Below are positions 44,964 through 56,180 of a stretch of DNA of 64,000 bases, piece after piece. A model generated the notes under the pieces. The model searched no databases. It was not told the DNA's origin and worked only from the letters and a program-made list of their open reading frames with translations. Within the stretch, counting starts at the first letter, position 1. Each line of letters begins with the position of its first letter. The stretch is from Adiantum capillus-veneris (taxonomy: Eukaryota; Streptophyta; Polypodiopsida; Polypodiales; Pteridaceae): assembly GCA_014529385.2 (NCBI GenBank), contig CM043960.1, forward strand, positions 26,489,896 through 26,553,895. Direction: 5' to 3'. A program made the translations under genes and the position numbers.

Positions 44964-45760
44964 CTATTTTATGCCCTTGGTTTTTGGTTGAACTATCTGC
45001 TTCGGTTGAATTCTTTCGTTGCATTGTTTTTGGTCTGCCATGTCATTTCTATCCTTCCGCATCCATACTTGTTTCCCTTGTTTTGGTAACCTAGATCTTT
45101 GCACTGTGGTCGGTGACTTCGTATGCATGTAGTTAGCATGGTTGGATTTTACCTGTTTGTTAGCCTTGGGTATCATGTTGTTCTTTGGTGGCATTCTTGC
45201 TTTTGGCTCTTTTTCCAGTGATTGCATTGTTGGTAGCTGATTAATCCGGTATGGCTGAGCAAAGGCTATTACCTGTTGTTCTTGTGCATGCTGAATTTTG
45301 ACTGCATTCGCATTCCAATCTATCTGCACATTGTACTCTTTTTGCCAAGGTTGTCCCAACATCATTGGGTGTTGTGTGCTTTCATCCTCGACTACATAAA
45401 ATTTGTGTGGGTAAATATATTGATGTACTTGTACATGCAATATAGTCCAGCCCAATGTTTTCAACAAGTGTGACGTACTACTTTCTAGCATTTAAGGAGT
45501 AGGATGAAGTTGACTTGTAATATAGTCCAGTCCAATGTTTTCAACAAGTGTGACGTACTACTTTCTAGCATTTGAGGAGTAGGATGAAGTTGACCTGTGG
45601 ACTTGAGCTGTTGGTATAATCCGTAAGAGATCAAATTTGCTTGAGCTCTAGAATCAAGCAATGCCGTCGATTCAACTTGATTGCTCCCCACTTTGACTGC
45701 AATTATGGGCTCCACTGTGTCTTCATCCAACATCGTTAGTCGAATGGCATTGATTCGCAA
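44964..45760 (-). pseudogene. Gypsy-type aspartic protease fragment
   Basis: The minus-strand frame contains STALLDSRAQANLISYGLYQQ. This resembles the gypsy protease active-site loop, with Arg where the catalytic triad needs Gly. HPMMLGQPWQKEYNVQIDW follows, corresponding to the LG-PW motif. An 80-bp duplication (45,439-45,598) repeats a stretch of the coding sequence. The downstream part is Lys/Gln-rich. It lies in the same frame as the integrase-like segment to its right. Confidence 0.7.
45439..45598. repeat. 80-bp tandem duplication
   Basis: AATATAGTCCAG starts at 45,439 and again at 45,519, and the intervening 80 bp is repeated with a few substitutions. It lies inside the protease-like frame and duplicates the residues MLESSTSHLLKTL. 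Confidence 0.93.
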
Positions 45761-45784
45761 TGGTGCTTCACCTTGTTGTTGTTT

Positions 45785-46255
45785 TCATAGAAGTCTTTGT
45801 TTTGCAATGCGTTCTTTGGCTTCCGCTTGAGCTTCTTCTCGTACTCTGTGTTTCTCCTTCATTCGTTGTTTTCCTTGATGGATTTGTTGAAGCATCTCCT
45901 GTGTGAGTGGTAAATGATATTTCTTCAATCGACATCCACTAATCCAATTGGTCATTTCTTCACCTGCTAATGTAGCAAGCTTGACAACTCCGTTTTGTGA
46001 TAGATCACTAATCACAAAGGGTCCCATCTCTCGCTTTTTAAGTTTCTTGGCATGTTGCTTCAAAGTATAAACAAGTACATAATCACCTGTTTTGAACTCT
46101 TTAGTGCGCACATGCTTGTCAAAAAACTCTTATTGTCTTCTCTTTTTAGCATAGATTGAAGCTACAGCTCTCAAGCGGAGTTCATCTAGCTTTTCAAGAT
46201 CATCTATTCTTGAAGAGAGCTCATGCCCTGTCCATTCTAAGCGTTTCGCTACTCG
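45785..46255 (-). pseudogene. Gypsy integrase C-terminal domain fragment
   Basis: The minus strand reads DELRLRAVASIYAKKRRQ, a stop, then EFKTGDYVLVYTLKQHAKKLKKREMGPFVI and GVVKLATLAGEEM, followed by CRLKKYHLPLT. This is the C-terminal module of many gypsy integrases. The N-terminal and catalytic parts are absent. It precedes the protease fragment in the same frame with one stop between, an unusual order. Confidence 0.75.
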
Positions 46256-48647
46256 TAGAGTTGGAATTAAAAATATTGGTAAAACGGAGAAATCCGGCCA
46301 TAAAAATTGCATGTGAGTGTATATAATGTTTTGCGGTGATGTTTGTGATTTATTATGATTTTTGGGGATTTTTTGGGTTTGATTTGCTATTTTCCTTTTA
46401 GTTTTGCTAATTTTCAGCAAAAAAACTTCAAAAATACAAAAAGCAGGTGAAAAACGGTCGTAATGAAAAACAAAAAATATGGAGATGATCACTGACTATA
46501 GGACAATCTATGGTACAGTGGGGGTGCAATTATGAGACGGGAGCGGAAAGCGTGTTTTGGCCAGATTTTGACCGAAATGCCAAATTTCTGGTAAACAGAG
46601 CAAATGGAGTGTAAATCAAGAAATTTTTGAGCCTCAACCGCATCTCGCAAGAAGTTGGGAGCACATGTCAAATTTCATGAAAAGTGATTCGGGGACCTCC
46701 ATTATAAGAAATTTTCACCTCATTTTCACTATTGACAGAGTTGAGAGAGAGCTTCTGCCACCTAGAGCGAGCGGAACTTCCAGCAGATTCTACGACGCGC
46801 ACGACTACCCAACGGGCTTCAGACATGAGAGGTAGGCTCACCACCTTGAGCTTTTCGCGCATGTTTGTCGTTTTGTCGCGAAAACTAGCGTAGGGTTCAC
46901 ACACAAAGCGGGTGGTAGAGACCTACAAGTAGAAGCGGGCACCTAACGGCTAACCCAAAAGCAACGAAACTTCATTGGAAGCTTACCTTAGCATAGGAGA
47001 CCAGTCTTGGATGCCCAAAGGCAATAGAAAACCATCGAGAAAAACCCTAATTCCTAGAATCCCGCAAGAGGCCACCAAATGGAAAATCGGCAAAAAGGCG
47101 CCCTAATGCTACCAAAATTCATGGGTAGGAGCATCTCGACATGCTCGACAAGTCTATGTGGCCCACATGACCAAAAGGTGACCCGAAGCGGCATTAAAAT
47201 TCAGAAACGGCATCAGACACACAAAGCGTCAAAAAGCTCTCGCGGCCAAACCGCATGTCCGTTTGCCACCAAACTTCACGAGCGGCTTTCCTAGACCATC
47301 AACAACCAAGTCCTATGGTGGTAGACCACCACAAATCATCGAAGACATGTAAACGCAACCACGGGTGCTTCTAGAGCGACAAATTGCCAAATGAAGCCCC
47401 GGTGAAGCCAAAGTCGACAAAAACCATACGGCAAGGATCCCCAAGGGATCGGGAAGCTATGGAGATCAACATCAAGAAACTTCATTGCCAAAAAGCACTC
47501 CAAAAGTCAGAAAACGGCTCGGAGGCTCTGAAATCCACACAGGGAGTTACTTTCTATCCATTTGACTTTTTGTTGAAATTAGGCTTAAAAGGGACTCAGG
47601 GGGACCAAGGGCAGGCACTAGTGACAAAATCCATGAAAAAATCATCAGGAGACATCCTACGCGTAGGATGTGCTCAAGGGAATTTCTGGGCACAGATCCC
47701 AAAATTTTTCATCACACACATTTTCTGAATGACCTTTACATGCTAGCCACCAAGTTTCATCACATTTGGACCAAAATTGATCTCATATGCATGAAAAGCG
47801 CAAAGTTAGGGCATAGAGGCAATAATGGGCCATAGACCTACCAAATCTTGTCCAAATCACATGAAACTTGCACAACGCATTCACAAGCACAACCAACCAA
47901 TTTGTGTGGTCAAAAGCAAAAATTAATGAGGTAGGCATCCTACGCGTAGGATGTTTATTTGACATTTTTGGCCTACAGAGGATGTTTGTCCATTCCAGAG
48001 CCAATCACATCATCTTCAAGAGCTCATATACCAATTTTGAAGCCATTCTAATCATTTTTGACCCCCAACACCTTCAAGATACACTTTTTGAGCCCAAAAA
48101 CACTACACAGGCTCTTACAAGCATCAATTCTTGTCCAAATCCAAATCCAAGAGCATGGCCATGTTCCATAGGCCAAGGACTGCCCACAGAACAAATCCCA
48201 TGCCATTTTGATGAAATAGACATCCTACGCATAGGATGTCTCAAGCATATTTTTGACCTTTTGTGCAAAGAGTGACATCATGGGAGCCAATACCATGGTG
48301 CAATGAGCCCATATATCAATTTTCAACCCATTTGGACATCACTTGCGACCTGTTATGGACTTTCTACCCAATTTGTGACCTAAAGCTTGAATCAGCCCAA
48401 AAAATCCACTTTTTGATGCCCAAATCCATATCCAAGCACATAGCCATGTTCCATAGGCCAAGGACTACCAGCATGTCAAGTATCACCCAATTCTGATGAA
48501 AAAGACATCCTACGCGTAGGATGTCTAAATGGAAAATTTTGGCTAGAATTGCACTGTGAGCACATGCACAGTTTCACAAGTTCCTTTTAAGCTTTATTTT
48601 CAATTTTCAAGTCATTTGGATAGATAGAACTCAGTTTCTCAGCTAAT
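46256..48647. other. Non-coding 5' region of the unknown element, with palindromic tandem repeats
   Basis: 2.4 kb with no recognised protein. Its right half (47,600-48,530) is a decayed four-unit tandem array with ~285-bp period. A 5' LTR partner for 57,162-58,080 was not found here. Confidence 0.55.
47653..48523. repeat. Four ~285-bp tandem repeats each bearing a palindrome
   Basis: The palindrome CATCCTACGCGTAGGATG occurs at 47,653-47,670, 47,936-47,953 and 48,506-48,523. A one-base variant (CGCAT centre) lies at 48,221-48,238. The spacings are 283, 285 and 285 bp. The last two units also share GCCATGTTCCATAGGCCAAG, at about 48,160 and 48,443. The palindrome is better conserved than the rest of the unit. 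Confidence 0.93.
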
Positions 48648-50623
48648 ATGGAAAAATACGCTAACTTCGGACTACTGAGTGCAACAGGATCTATGGCAGC
48701 TGCAAAGTCACTGGCAAAGAAGAAAAGAATGACCATAAAAGATTACCTAGAAGAGGTAGAGCCCTTCGTCATACCAGAAGGAACTCTAAAGCCAACAAGC
48801 ACATGGATCCTAGAAGATCTTCTGGAATCCAATGATCTAAAGATTTACCAAGGCGTGTTCAAAGACACCGACGAAAACGTGATAGAGCTACCAATGTTAC
48901 TGCGGGAACTCAATGAGTTCATCAGAAGCAGGATGTCAAAGTATCTTGAGAAAATTGATCTCCACAATTACTTTGAAGCGGTGCCGGCGGGTATTGACAT
49001 AAAAAGAGTCTGAGAATTTGTGACAACAATAAAAGAAGATGGAGTGGCTAGAGTAACTGATCTGCAGGGAAAGCCAGGCACCGAGATTCTAATCACAGAA
49101 AGAGTGGTGGCAGCTGCACTAGACCTCTCCAACAAGGGGGATAGTGTAACCAAAAGAAGAGACGAAGTAAAGGTGTACAATGAAAAGAAAGCCAACTATA
49201 CCTTTGAAGATATTGCCAACCCCAAAGTGGCAATCATGAGCCAGCTGTACAATCAATATTTCCATATGTGTACAAAGCAACCACAAAAGTACAGGATGCC
49301 GCCTACAGCAATTGCCACAACATTCACCTGGGCAATGCAGAAAAGCAAGCCGAAGATCATCAATTATGCAGCTTATGTACACGATAATTTGGTGAAGATG
49401 GGCAACAAGAACCCCACATACATCGTACTAGGTGAGCTAATCACGAAGGTGATTTATGGGGCATTGCACGCCAAGGGAAGATGGCCCGACACTCCATCAC
49501 AAAATGACTGGCTGAGGCTCAAAGAAGATAAAGAAGACGAGCAACAAAAAGCACCAAGGGTGGCAACCCGTTTGAAACGCGGGTTAGAAACCGTGCAAGA
49601 AGAGCAACCAGAGCAGAAGAAAGGAAAGAAATAATCTACCCAAGTGCCAGCAAAAGAAACAAAATCACAGAAAGCTGCACGACTAGAGCGGCTGATGGAA
49701 AGCTTCAGGACAGAAAGAGCCCTCAAAGGAGATTTAGACGAGCTATGGGAGCCGTCTCTAGAAGCAATGTCGGGATCATCCTGACGGGTGCACAGAGACA
49801 AATTTGATGATTACATTAAGAATTTTGAGATTCTTGATGCCACCGCAAAGAATATCCCACATGTGCCCTTTACAGAAGAGGAAGTGGAGCAAGTCTGACA
49901 GAAACTGCTAGAAGAGCAGGAGAGCCAAGAGAGAGAAAGGAAGACCAAGGCGGAAAGAGATTTCAAGAAAAAGCCGACAACACCACCGGCCAGCCCTGAG
50001 TCCAGCCCACCACCTTCACCACCTCCTCGTAGCCCTCCACAAGAAGACAAAGAGGAACAAGACAAACCAGAAGAACAAGAAGAGGCCAAGCAAGAGCAAA
50101 GCCAGGAGCGGGAACCAAAGGAAAAGGCTAAGCCTCAAAGTGGGCAACCAGAGCCAAATGAGTCATATAACACATTTCTAGACCTGCTAGCGGCCGGATA
50201 CCACCCAGCGGCTATGGGCATCTCCTGCCAGAGTCAGAGCTACTAGCTCGACTCACACCACTACAGAAAGCCAGATCTATGAAGAACAGATGAAAGAGCT
50301 TCAGAAAGAGTTAAGTTTAGAGAAAAAGCAAAGGTTGATGATGGCGGAAGGGTCCGTGGTGATGCAAACACGCACGGAAGAAGAGAAAAAGGCAATGCAA
50401 GATGAGCTAGAAGTTATCAAGAGAAAGCTCGAGGAGGCGGAAAAGGTAAACGCCGAATTGAATGACCTCCTCGTGAACATGGGAGAAGAATCCGAAGCGG
50501 AGAAACAGATGCTCCTAGAGCAAATAGAAGAGTTGAGAGGACAGCAAGCAAAAGAGCAAGCAGGCACATGGCCAACAGCCATGGAAGGCATAGACCTAGA
50601 GAATGTGGCAAATCCTGTGGACA
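48648..50623 (+). pseudogene. Unknown element ORF, 5' part (interrupted by copia)
   Basis: Product not recognised. From ATG 48,648 one frame runs through in-frame stops at 49,011 (TGA), 49,632 (TAA), 49,782 (TGA) and 49,896 (TGA), then shifts frame once at about 50,190-50,220. It begins SMAAAKSLAKKKRMTIKDYL. A middle domain of about 200 residues follows (MCTKQPQKYRMPPTAIA, YVHDNLVKMGNKNP, ITKVIYGALHAKGRWP), then a Lys/Glu/Pro-rich linker with PPPSPPPRSPP. After that comes a long heptad-rich coiled coil (ELQKELSLEKKQ onward). The middle domain faintly resembles the putative plant transposon protein domain, which I could not test. It continues at 56,181. Confidence 0.6.
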
Positions 50624-50815
50624 TGAAGGAGTACGAGCGGAAGTGCGACGCGAGAGAGAGTGCGAGAAGAAGAGCACGACGATATGGTGAAATCGCTCTA
50701 TTGTAATGTGTAGAGCATAATGAGTTCTTATTAGGTTTTTACAAAAGAATATGTGTACATACCAGGCGGCCCGCCCACTTACCTGGGCGACCACATTGGG
50801 CTTTATACCCCAACA
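50624..50815 (-). repeat. 3' LTR of copia copy 2
   Basis: 192 bp, TG...CA on the minus strand. Preceded on that strand by AAGTGGGAGGT. Confidence 0.95.
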
Positions 50816-50904
50816 ACCTCCCACTTAAAGTGCAATGTGGTACTTTAAGTGTGAGAGAAGCTACTATACAAGCTAATATACAAGAGATGTAGAGAAGTGA
50901 TGTA

Positions 50905-53900
50905 CTACCCTCCACCTAACTGCTTGCGAAAATGCGCAAAGCTCTATGAGGGAAGTCCTTTTGTAAGTAGATCAGCAGGATTTTCTGTGGTGTGAACTTT
51001 GACAAGCTGAAGTTGCTTATCCTCGAGCATTTCCCTGATGAAATGATACTTCACATCCACATGATTTGTCTTTGAGTGATAAACTGGATTGCGAGCCATA
51101 TGTATAGCACTTTGACTATCATAATATAACACATGCATCTCTTCTTTGATTCCCAAATCTGTTACTAGTCGATTAAGCCAAATTGATTCTTTGCATGCCT
51201 CTGATGCTGCAACATATTCAGCCTCTGTAGTAGATTGAGTAACACAATCTTGTAATCTGGAACGCCATGATACTGCTCCACTAGCCAATGTAAAGACATA
51301 CCCTGACGTAGACCGTCCGTTGTCTAAGTCACCTGCATAATCTGAGTCTGTAAAACCCTTTACACTTAGCTCCTGACTCCCATAGCATATACGCATACTC
51401 TTTGTAGCTTTCAGCTATCTCAATATTCCTTTCACTGCCTCCCAATGTTTCTTGCCTGGGTTTGACATGTATCGACTTACTACTCCCACTGCAAATGCAA
51501 TGTCTGGGCAAGTAGCAATCATTGCATACATCAAACTACCCACTGCAGACGCATATGGAATCTTATCCATTTCAGCAAGTTCTTCCTCAGACACAGGACA
51601 ATCTTGTTTGCTAAGTTTCACATATGGTGGCAATGGAACACTCAATGCCTTTCCCTTCTCCATATTGAAACGTTGCAAAACCTTGTCAATATACTCTGTT
51701 TGAGATAACCAAATCAACTTCCTTGATCTGTCTCTCTCAATGCGCATACCAAGTATATGACTTGCCTCACCCATGTCTTTCATGTCAAACGATTTTGCCC
51801 TCTTTGACTTCAAAGCTGAAATTTCTTCCAAGTGTTTGCCAGCAATCAACATGTAATCCAAATACAAAATAAGGATCAGCCAACTGCCATCCTTAGCCTT
51901 CTTTGTATATAGACAGTGATCGAACTCACTACGTTTGTAGCCTTGAGAAAGCATAAACTTGTGGAACTTATGGTACCATGCCCTCGGTGATTGTTTTAAG
52001 CCATAAAGACTCTTTAACAACTGGCATACCAAATCTTCCTTGCCTTTCTCAACAAACCCTTCTGGCTGCTGCATGTAAATTTCCACATCTAAATCACCAT
52101 GCAAGAACGCTGTCTTGACATCCATTTGGTGCAACACCAAATCTAATAAGGCAACCAATGCAAGAAAGCATCTCAATGTAGTCATCTTGACCACCGGAGA
52201 GAAGACTTCATCAAAGTCAATGCCTTGTTCTTGCTTAAAGCCCTTGGCAACAAGACTTACTTTGTACTTTGGCTGACTATGATGAGCGGTGATCTTATAC
52301 CTGTAAACCCATTTACAAGGTAGAGCCTTTTTGCCCTGTGGTAATTTAACTAGCTTCCATGTCTGGTTTTTATGCAGAGTTGTCATCTCTGACTGCATGG
52401 CCAATTGCCAATTCTCGGAGTCCTTCATTTGCACTGCTTCCTTGTAACATGAAGGCTCATTGCAATTAGTCAACATGACATAGTTCATAGATGGAACAAA
52501 TCTATCAGGAGGTCGCATGATACGTCCACATCTATGCACAATAGGTGGCTCAGGCTCAGCCACAACCTGTGGTTCCACTCTATCCTGTCCTTGCTTCTCT
52601 TGAGCCCTGACATTTTGTCTTGCACGTGCAGGTCCATCTTCTTGGAAGACAACTCTTCTAATCTCCTCAACCCTCTCTGGTTTAGAATGATATTTGGATT
52701 CATTAAAGTGAACATCATTGCTGCGGATAACCTTTCTGGAGTCGGGATCCCAAAGTCTGTATCCCATCTCACCAGAATTACCATAGCCTAGAAATATGCA
52801 CTTTCTACTCTTTGGCTCAAGTTTGTTCCTAAATTCCTTTGGAACGTGAGTATATGCCTCACAGCCAAAGACTCTCAGATGCTTGTATGAGGGCATTTTG
52901 CCTGACCATACCATCTCTGGCAGTGAATCCTTCTGCAAAACCTTGCTAGGAGATCTATTTATAAGATGAACAACTGTTGATACAGCTTGAGCCCAAAACC
53001 CATTTGGCAGCTGTGCATTAGACAACATACTTTTGACCTTCTCTTGTATGGTCCTATTCATCCTCTCAGCAACACCATTTTGAGGAGGATTCTAAGGAGC
53101 AGTAAGTTCACGTTTTATACGTTTTGACTGACAAAAGTCCTGAAAGGCCTTTGAAACATACTCTCCACCATTTTCAGTGCGTAAGCATTTAAGCTTCTTG
53201 CCACTCTGATTCTCCAAAAGTGTCACAAACGTTTTGAAAACACTAAACGCTTCATCCTTGTGCTTGAGAAAGTAAACCCATACTTTCCTCGAGTAATCAT
53301 CTATAAATGTCATAAAGTAAGAAGCTCCCCCTAGAGATAGGTTAGGCATAGGTCCACACAAATCACTATGAACAAGTGCCAACTGTGTATCTCTTCTACT
53401 GCTTCGATGCTTATGTGGATGCTGTGTTTGCTTATCATATAGATAATGTTCACAGAATTCAAAATCATTAAATAACAAGCCAGGCAAATAACCAGAACGA
53501 GACAAGATTTCCATTCCCTTCTTGGACATATGTCCTAACCAGCTATGCCACAAAGAAACGTTCGGCTACTCGGTTACATTGATTACATTTTTAGAGACAT
53601 TTGATACATAAATCATGTAAAGTCTGCCAGACTTTACTCCATGTGCTACTGTCATAGAACCCTTGAATATCTTCCACATGTTCTGTCCAAAAGTGGTGAC
53701 GTAGCCAGCATCATCAAGTAAACCTGTGCTGATCAAGCTCTTTGTAATTGCGAGAACATGTCTCACATTCTTCAGCGTGAAAGAAGAGCCATTCTGAAAC
53801 TTCAATTGAACATCTCCAACACCTAAGATCTCACATGTCTGCCCATTGCCTAGCCGAACATGATCTTTAGTGGTCACATAAGAGGTAAACCACTCCTTGT

Positions 53901-54885
53901 TTGGAGACACATGAAGTGATGCCCCTGAGTCTATAATCCAGTCACTCAGTGCATTTCCATCAGATGCTGTAAGAAGAGCTGAGTCCATTGTATTCTTCAA
54001 GAAGTAGATGTCTCCTGACACTAGACTGTCATCCTCTGCAATAGTGTTTGTCACATTTATTTATTGAATCTTCACTGAGGACTTGTTCTTCTCACCATGG
54101 TCTTCAACTTTCTCTTTGCCTTTTTGTGCTTTCCATTCTTTGCAGTCTCTTTTCATGTGACCCTTCTTGCCACAATGGTAGCATTCTATGTCACTCTTGC
54201 CTTTAGCACTGCGGGACTTGCTACGAGACTGATTCCTCTTTCCACCTTTGTACTTTTCTTTGGTCCTTCCCCTGACAACTAAGGCTGTTCCTTTGCCTTT
54301 GTGCATTGTCTTTCTATTGGTTTCTTCAGTAAGCAGACTTCCTTCTACACCTGCTATGTTCAAACCATCTGGAGGTGCAGAATTACTCAAAGCTGTGCGA
54401 AAAGTGTCCCAACTTTCTGGCAATGTGATCAACAGGAACATAGCTCTAACAGGTTCATCAAACTTGACACCTTGAGCTGACAACTGACTATAGATTGTGT
54501 TGAATTCATTCAGATGATTGGACATAGGTGTCCCTTCTTTCATCTTCAAGTCAACAAGCTTCTTAAGCCAGTATACCTGTGAAGTTGCACTCTGCTTCTC
54601 ATAAGGATCACTCAGCTTTAACCATGGTTAATAAGCCGACATCTTGTTTGCTACATTGAAGTAAATGCTTTCTGCCAAAATCAGCATAATGGTAGAAAGT
54701 GCCAATTCATCCATTTCGTTCCATTCATCTTCGTCCATATCTTGTGGTTTTATCCCCTTGAGCTTTATAGGTTTTATCTGCTTCTTTTGTACCAACACGT
54801 GCCAAATCTGCTTCTTCCACAATGGGAAATTGGTTCCATCCAGCTTCTTGATATTGTAAAGAGTAGTGTCCTGTGATCCAGCCAT
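50905..54885 (-). pseudogene. Copia copy 2 gag-protease-integrase-RT-RNaseH polyprotein with in-frame stops
   Basis: One frame from ATG 54,885 to about 50,905, with stops near 54,628, 54,061, 53,566, 53,092, 51,415 and 50,944 and no frameshift. Gag begins with LYNIKKLDGTNFPLWKKQI and has a zinc knuckle CYHCGKKGHMKRDC. The protease has WIIDSGASLHVS. The integrase has HSWLGHMSKKGM, FIDDYSRKVWVYF and LRTENGGEY, the catalytic Asp being Glu. The RT has QMDVKTAFLHGDL, and YLDY where copy 1 has YVDD. RNase H has TDSDYAGDLDNGRS and TEAEYVAASEACKE. The 51,415 TAG is also in copy 1. Confidence 0.94.
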
Positions 54886-54902
54886 AGCTACGCTTCACAG
54901 TA

Positions 54903-55969
54903 GTTTACTTTCCTGGGAAAAATTCTGCAGAGTTTCCCCTGTAAACTGACCTCTGAACCAATATCAACCTGTCAAATGAACCAAGAAAGCTTTAGATTCT
55001 GCAAAAATTTCGGCAGAGTCTCCTTTGTAAAATGGCTCTGGTGTACTCAAAAACAGACCAAAGACAGCTTAAAAAACCACTGTCTCTCTAACATTGTAAG
55101 CTGTGGGTAAACCTGTCCTGCACCTGTACTGTCTCTCACTGTCCTGTCACTGTCCTGTAAGCATAGACTACGACAATGCCTCAACGGCAGTAAAGCAAAG
55201 ATGCAATCCCAACTGTCTAACTCACAGTCAATATATCCTAGCTGCCTATCTAAGGGTGCTCGAGGGATCTCTCCAAGACCTGTATCACCGAAAGGATCTC
55301 AACATTCGAGAATCCCCTAGCTCAATAAAACCTCACTCGACCCTCAACAAAGGCTGCAGTAAATCTGACAGTACATAGACTTCCCACAAAGTCATACATC
55401 CATAAATTTCCCATTGTATGTTGTAACCGCTGTGGCGGTTGTTTGCTGCGTGACTCACAGCCAGCAAACCCTCAATAGACATACATCATCTCTGACAATA
55501 CATCCCATGTGGAAGTACCTGTAATGTCAGGATTAAATCTGGGATATCAAGCAGCAAACACAAGCTACCTGATGAACTAGTGGATGTCGCCTATAGTCTG
55601 TGTGTAGGTGCGCCCGTGTCGTATGTGACACGCCTCCAAGAACTGTGAGCCATCCTTTGTTGTGTAGACAGCCACAAATCAGCACTCTGGAAGTGTAGAG
55701 ATCCTCAGCACTTGCAGTCGTAGGCCGAAACCCCAAATTTGCAGAGTCGGATCTGCACTCGTCGAGACCACGTAGTCGAAAATGGCCTGCACAGAACTTA
55801 GTCGAAGCCGAACGGTGGCCGAGATGACCTCAGAATGAAATTCTGAGAACACCAAGTCCTTTGGGCAGTCCCATAGGATTTGGGGCCGTGTCTTCGCCTG
55901 TCGAATCTCACTCCAATCTGAGCAGGTGACTCTGGCTACCTGCAAATGCTACCCCGAGCCTCAATATGA
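54903..55969 (-). other. Copia copy 2 leader between PBS and gag
   Basis: About 1.07 kb between the primer binding site and the gag ATG, long for a copia leader. I see no open frame worth calling. It may carry a packaging signal or an extra insertion. Confidence 0.5.
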
Positions 55970-55981
55970 GCTCTGATACCA
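55970..55981 (-). promoter_or_regulatory. tRNA primer binding site of copia copy 2
   Basis: TGGTATCAGAGC on the minus strand, directly inside the 5' LTR. It is complementary to initiator Met-tRNA. Confidence 0.93.
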
Positions 55982-55983
55982 GT

Positions 55984-56175
55984 TGAAGGAGTACGAGCGG
56001 AAGTGCGACACGAGAGAGAGTGCGAGAAGAAGAGCACGACGATATGGTGAACTCGCTCTATTGTAATGTGTAGAGCATAGTGAGTTCTTATTAGGTTTTT
56101 ACAAAAGAATATGTGTACATACCTGGCGGCCCGCCCACTTACCTGGGCGACCACATTGGGCTTTATACCCCAACA
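55984..56175 (-). repeat. 5' LTR of copia copy 2
   Basis: 192 bp. The minus strand starts TGTTGGGGTATAAAGCCC, with TATAAAG as a possible TATA box only eight bases from the LTR edge. Four differences from the other LTR were seen. Confidence 0.95.
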
Positions 56176-56180
56176 GGACA

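Larger units (their letters stand above)
50624..56175 (-). mobile_element. Complete Ty1/copia element, copy 2
   Basis: 5,552 bp with 192-bp LTRs at both ends. The PBS TGGTATCAGAGC (complement at 55,970-55,981) lies two bases inside the 5' LTR. A polypurine tract abuts the 3' LTR. GGACA is duplicated on both flanks (50,619-50,623 and 56,176-56,180). I count four LTR mismatches in 192 bp, so it is older than the chromovirus at 28.8-37.6 kb. The polyprotein is in one frame with six in-frame stops, and its RT and integrase have lost catalytic residues. It sits inside the reading frame of an unknown element. Confidence 0.97.

Noticed and set aside
47653..48523. CRISPR-like regular repeat array
   Set aside because: The spacing (~285 bp) and the similarity between the intervening segments show a tandem repeat, and the genome is eukaryotic.
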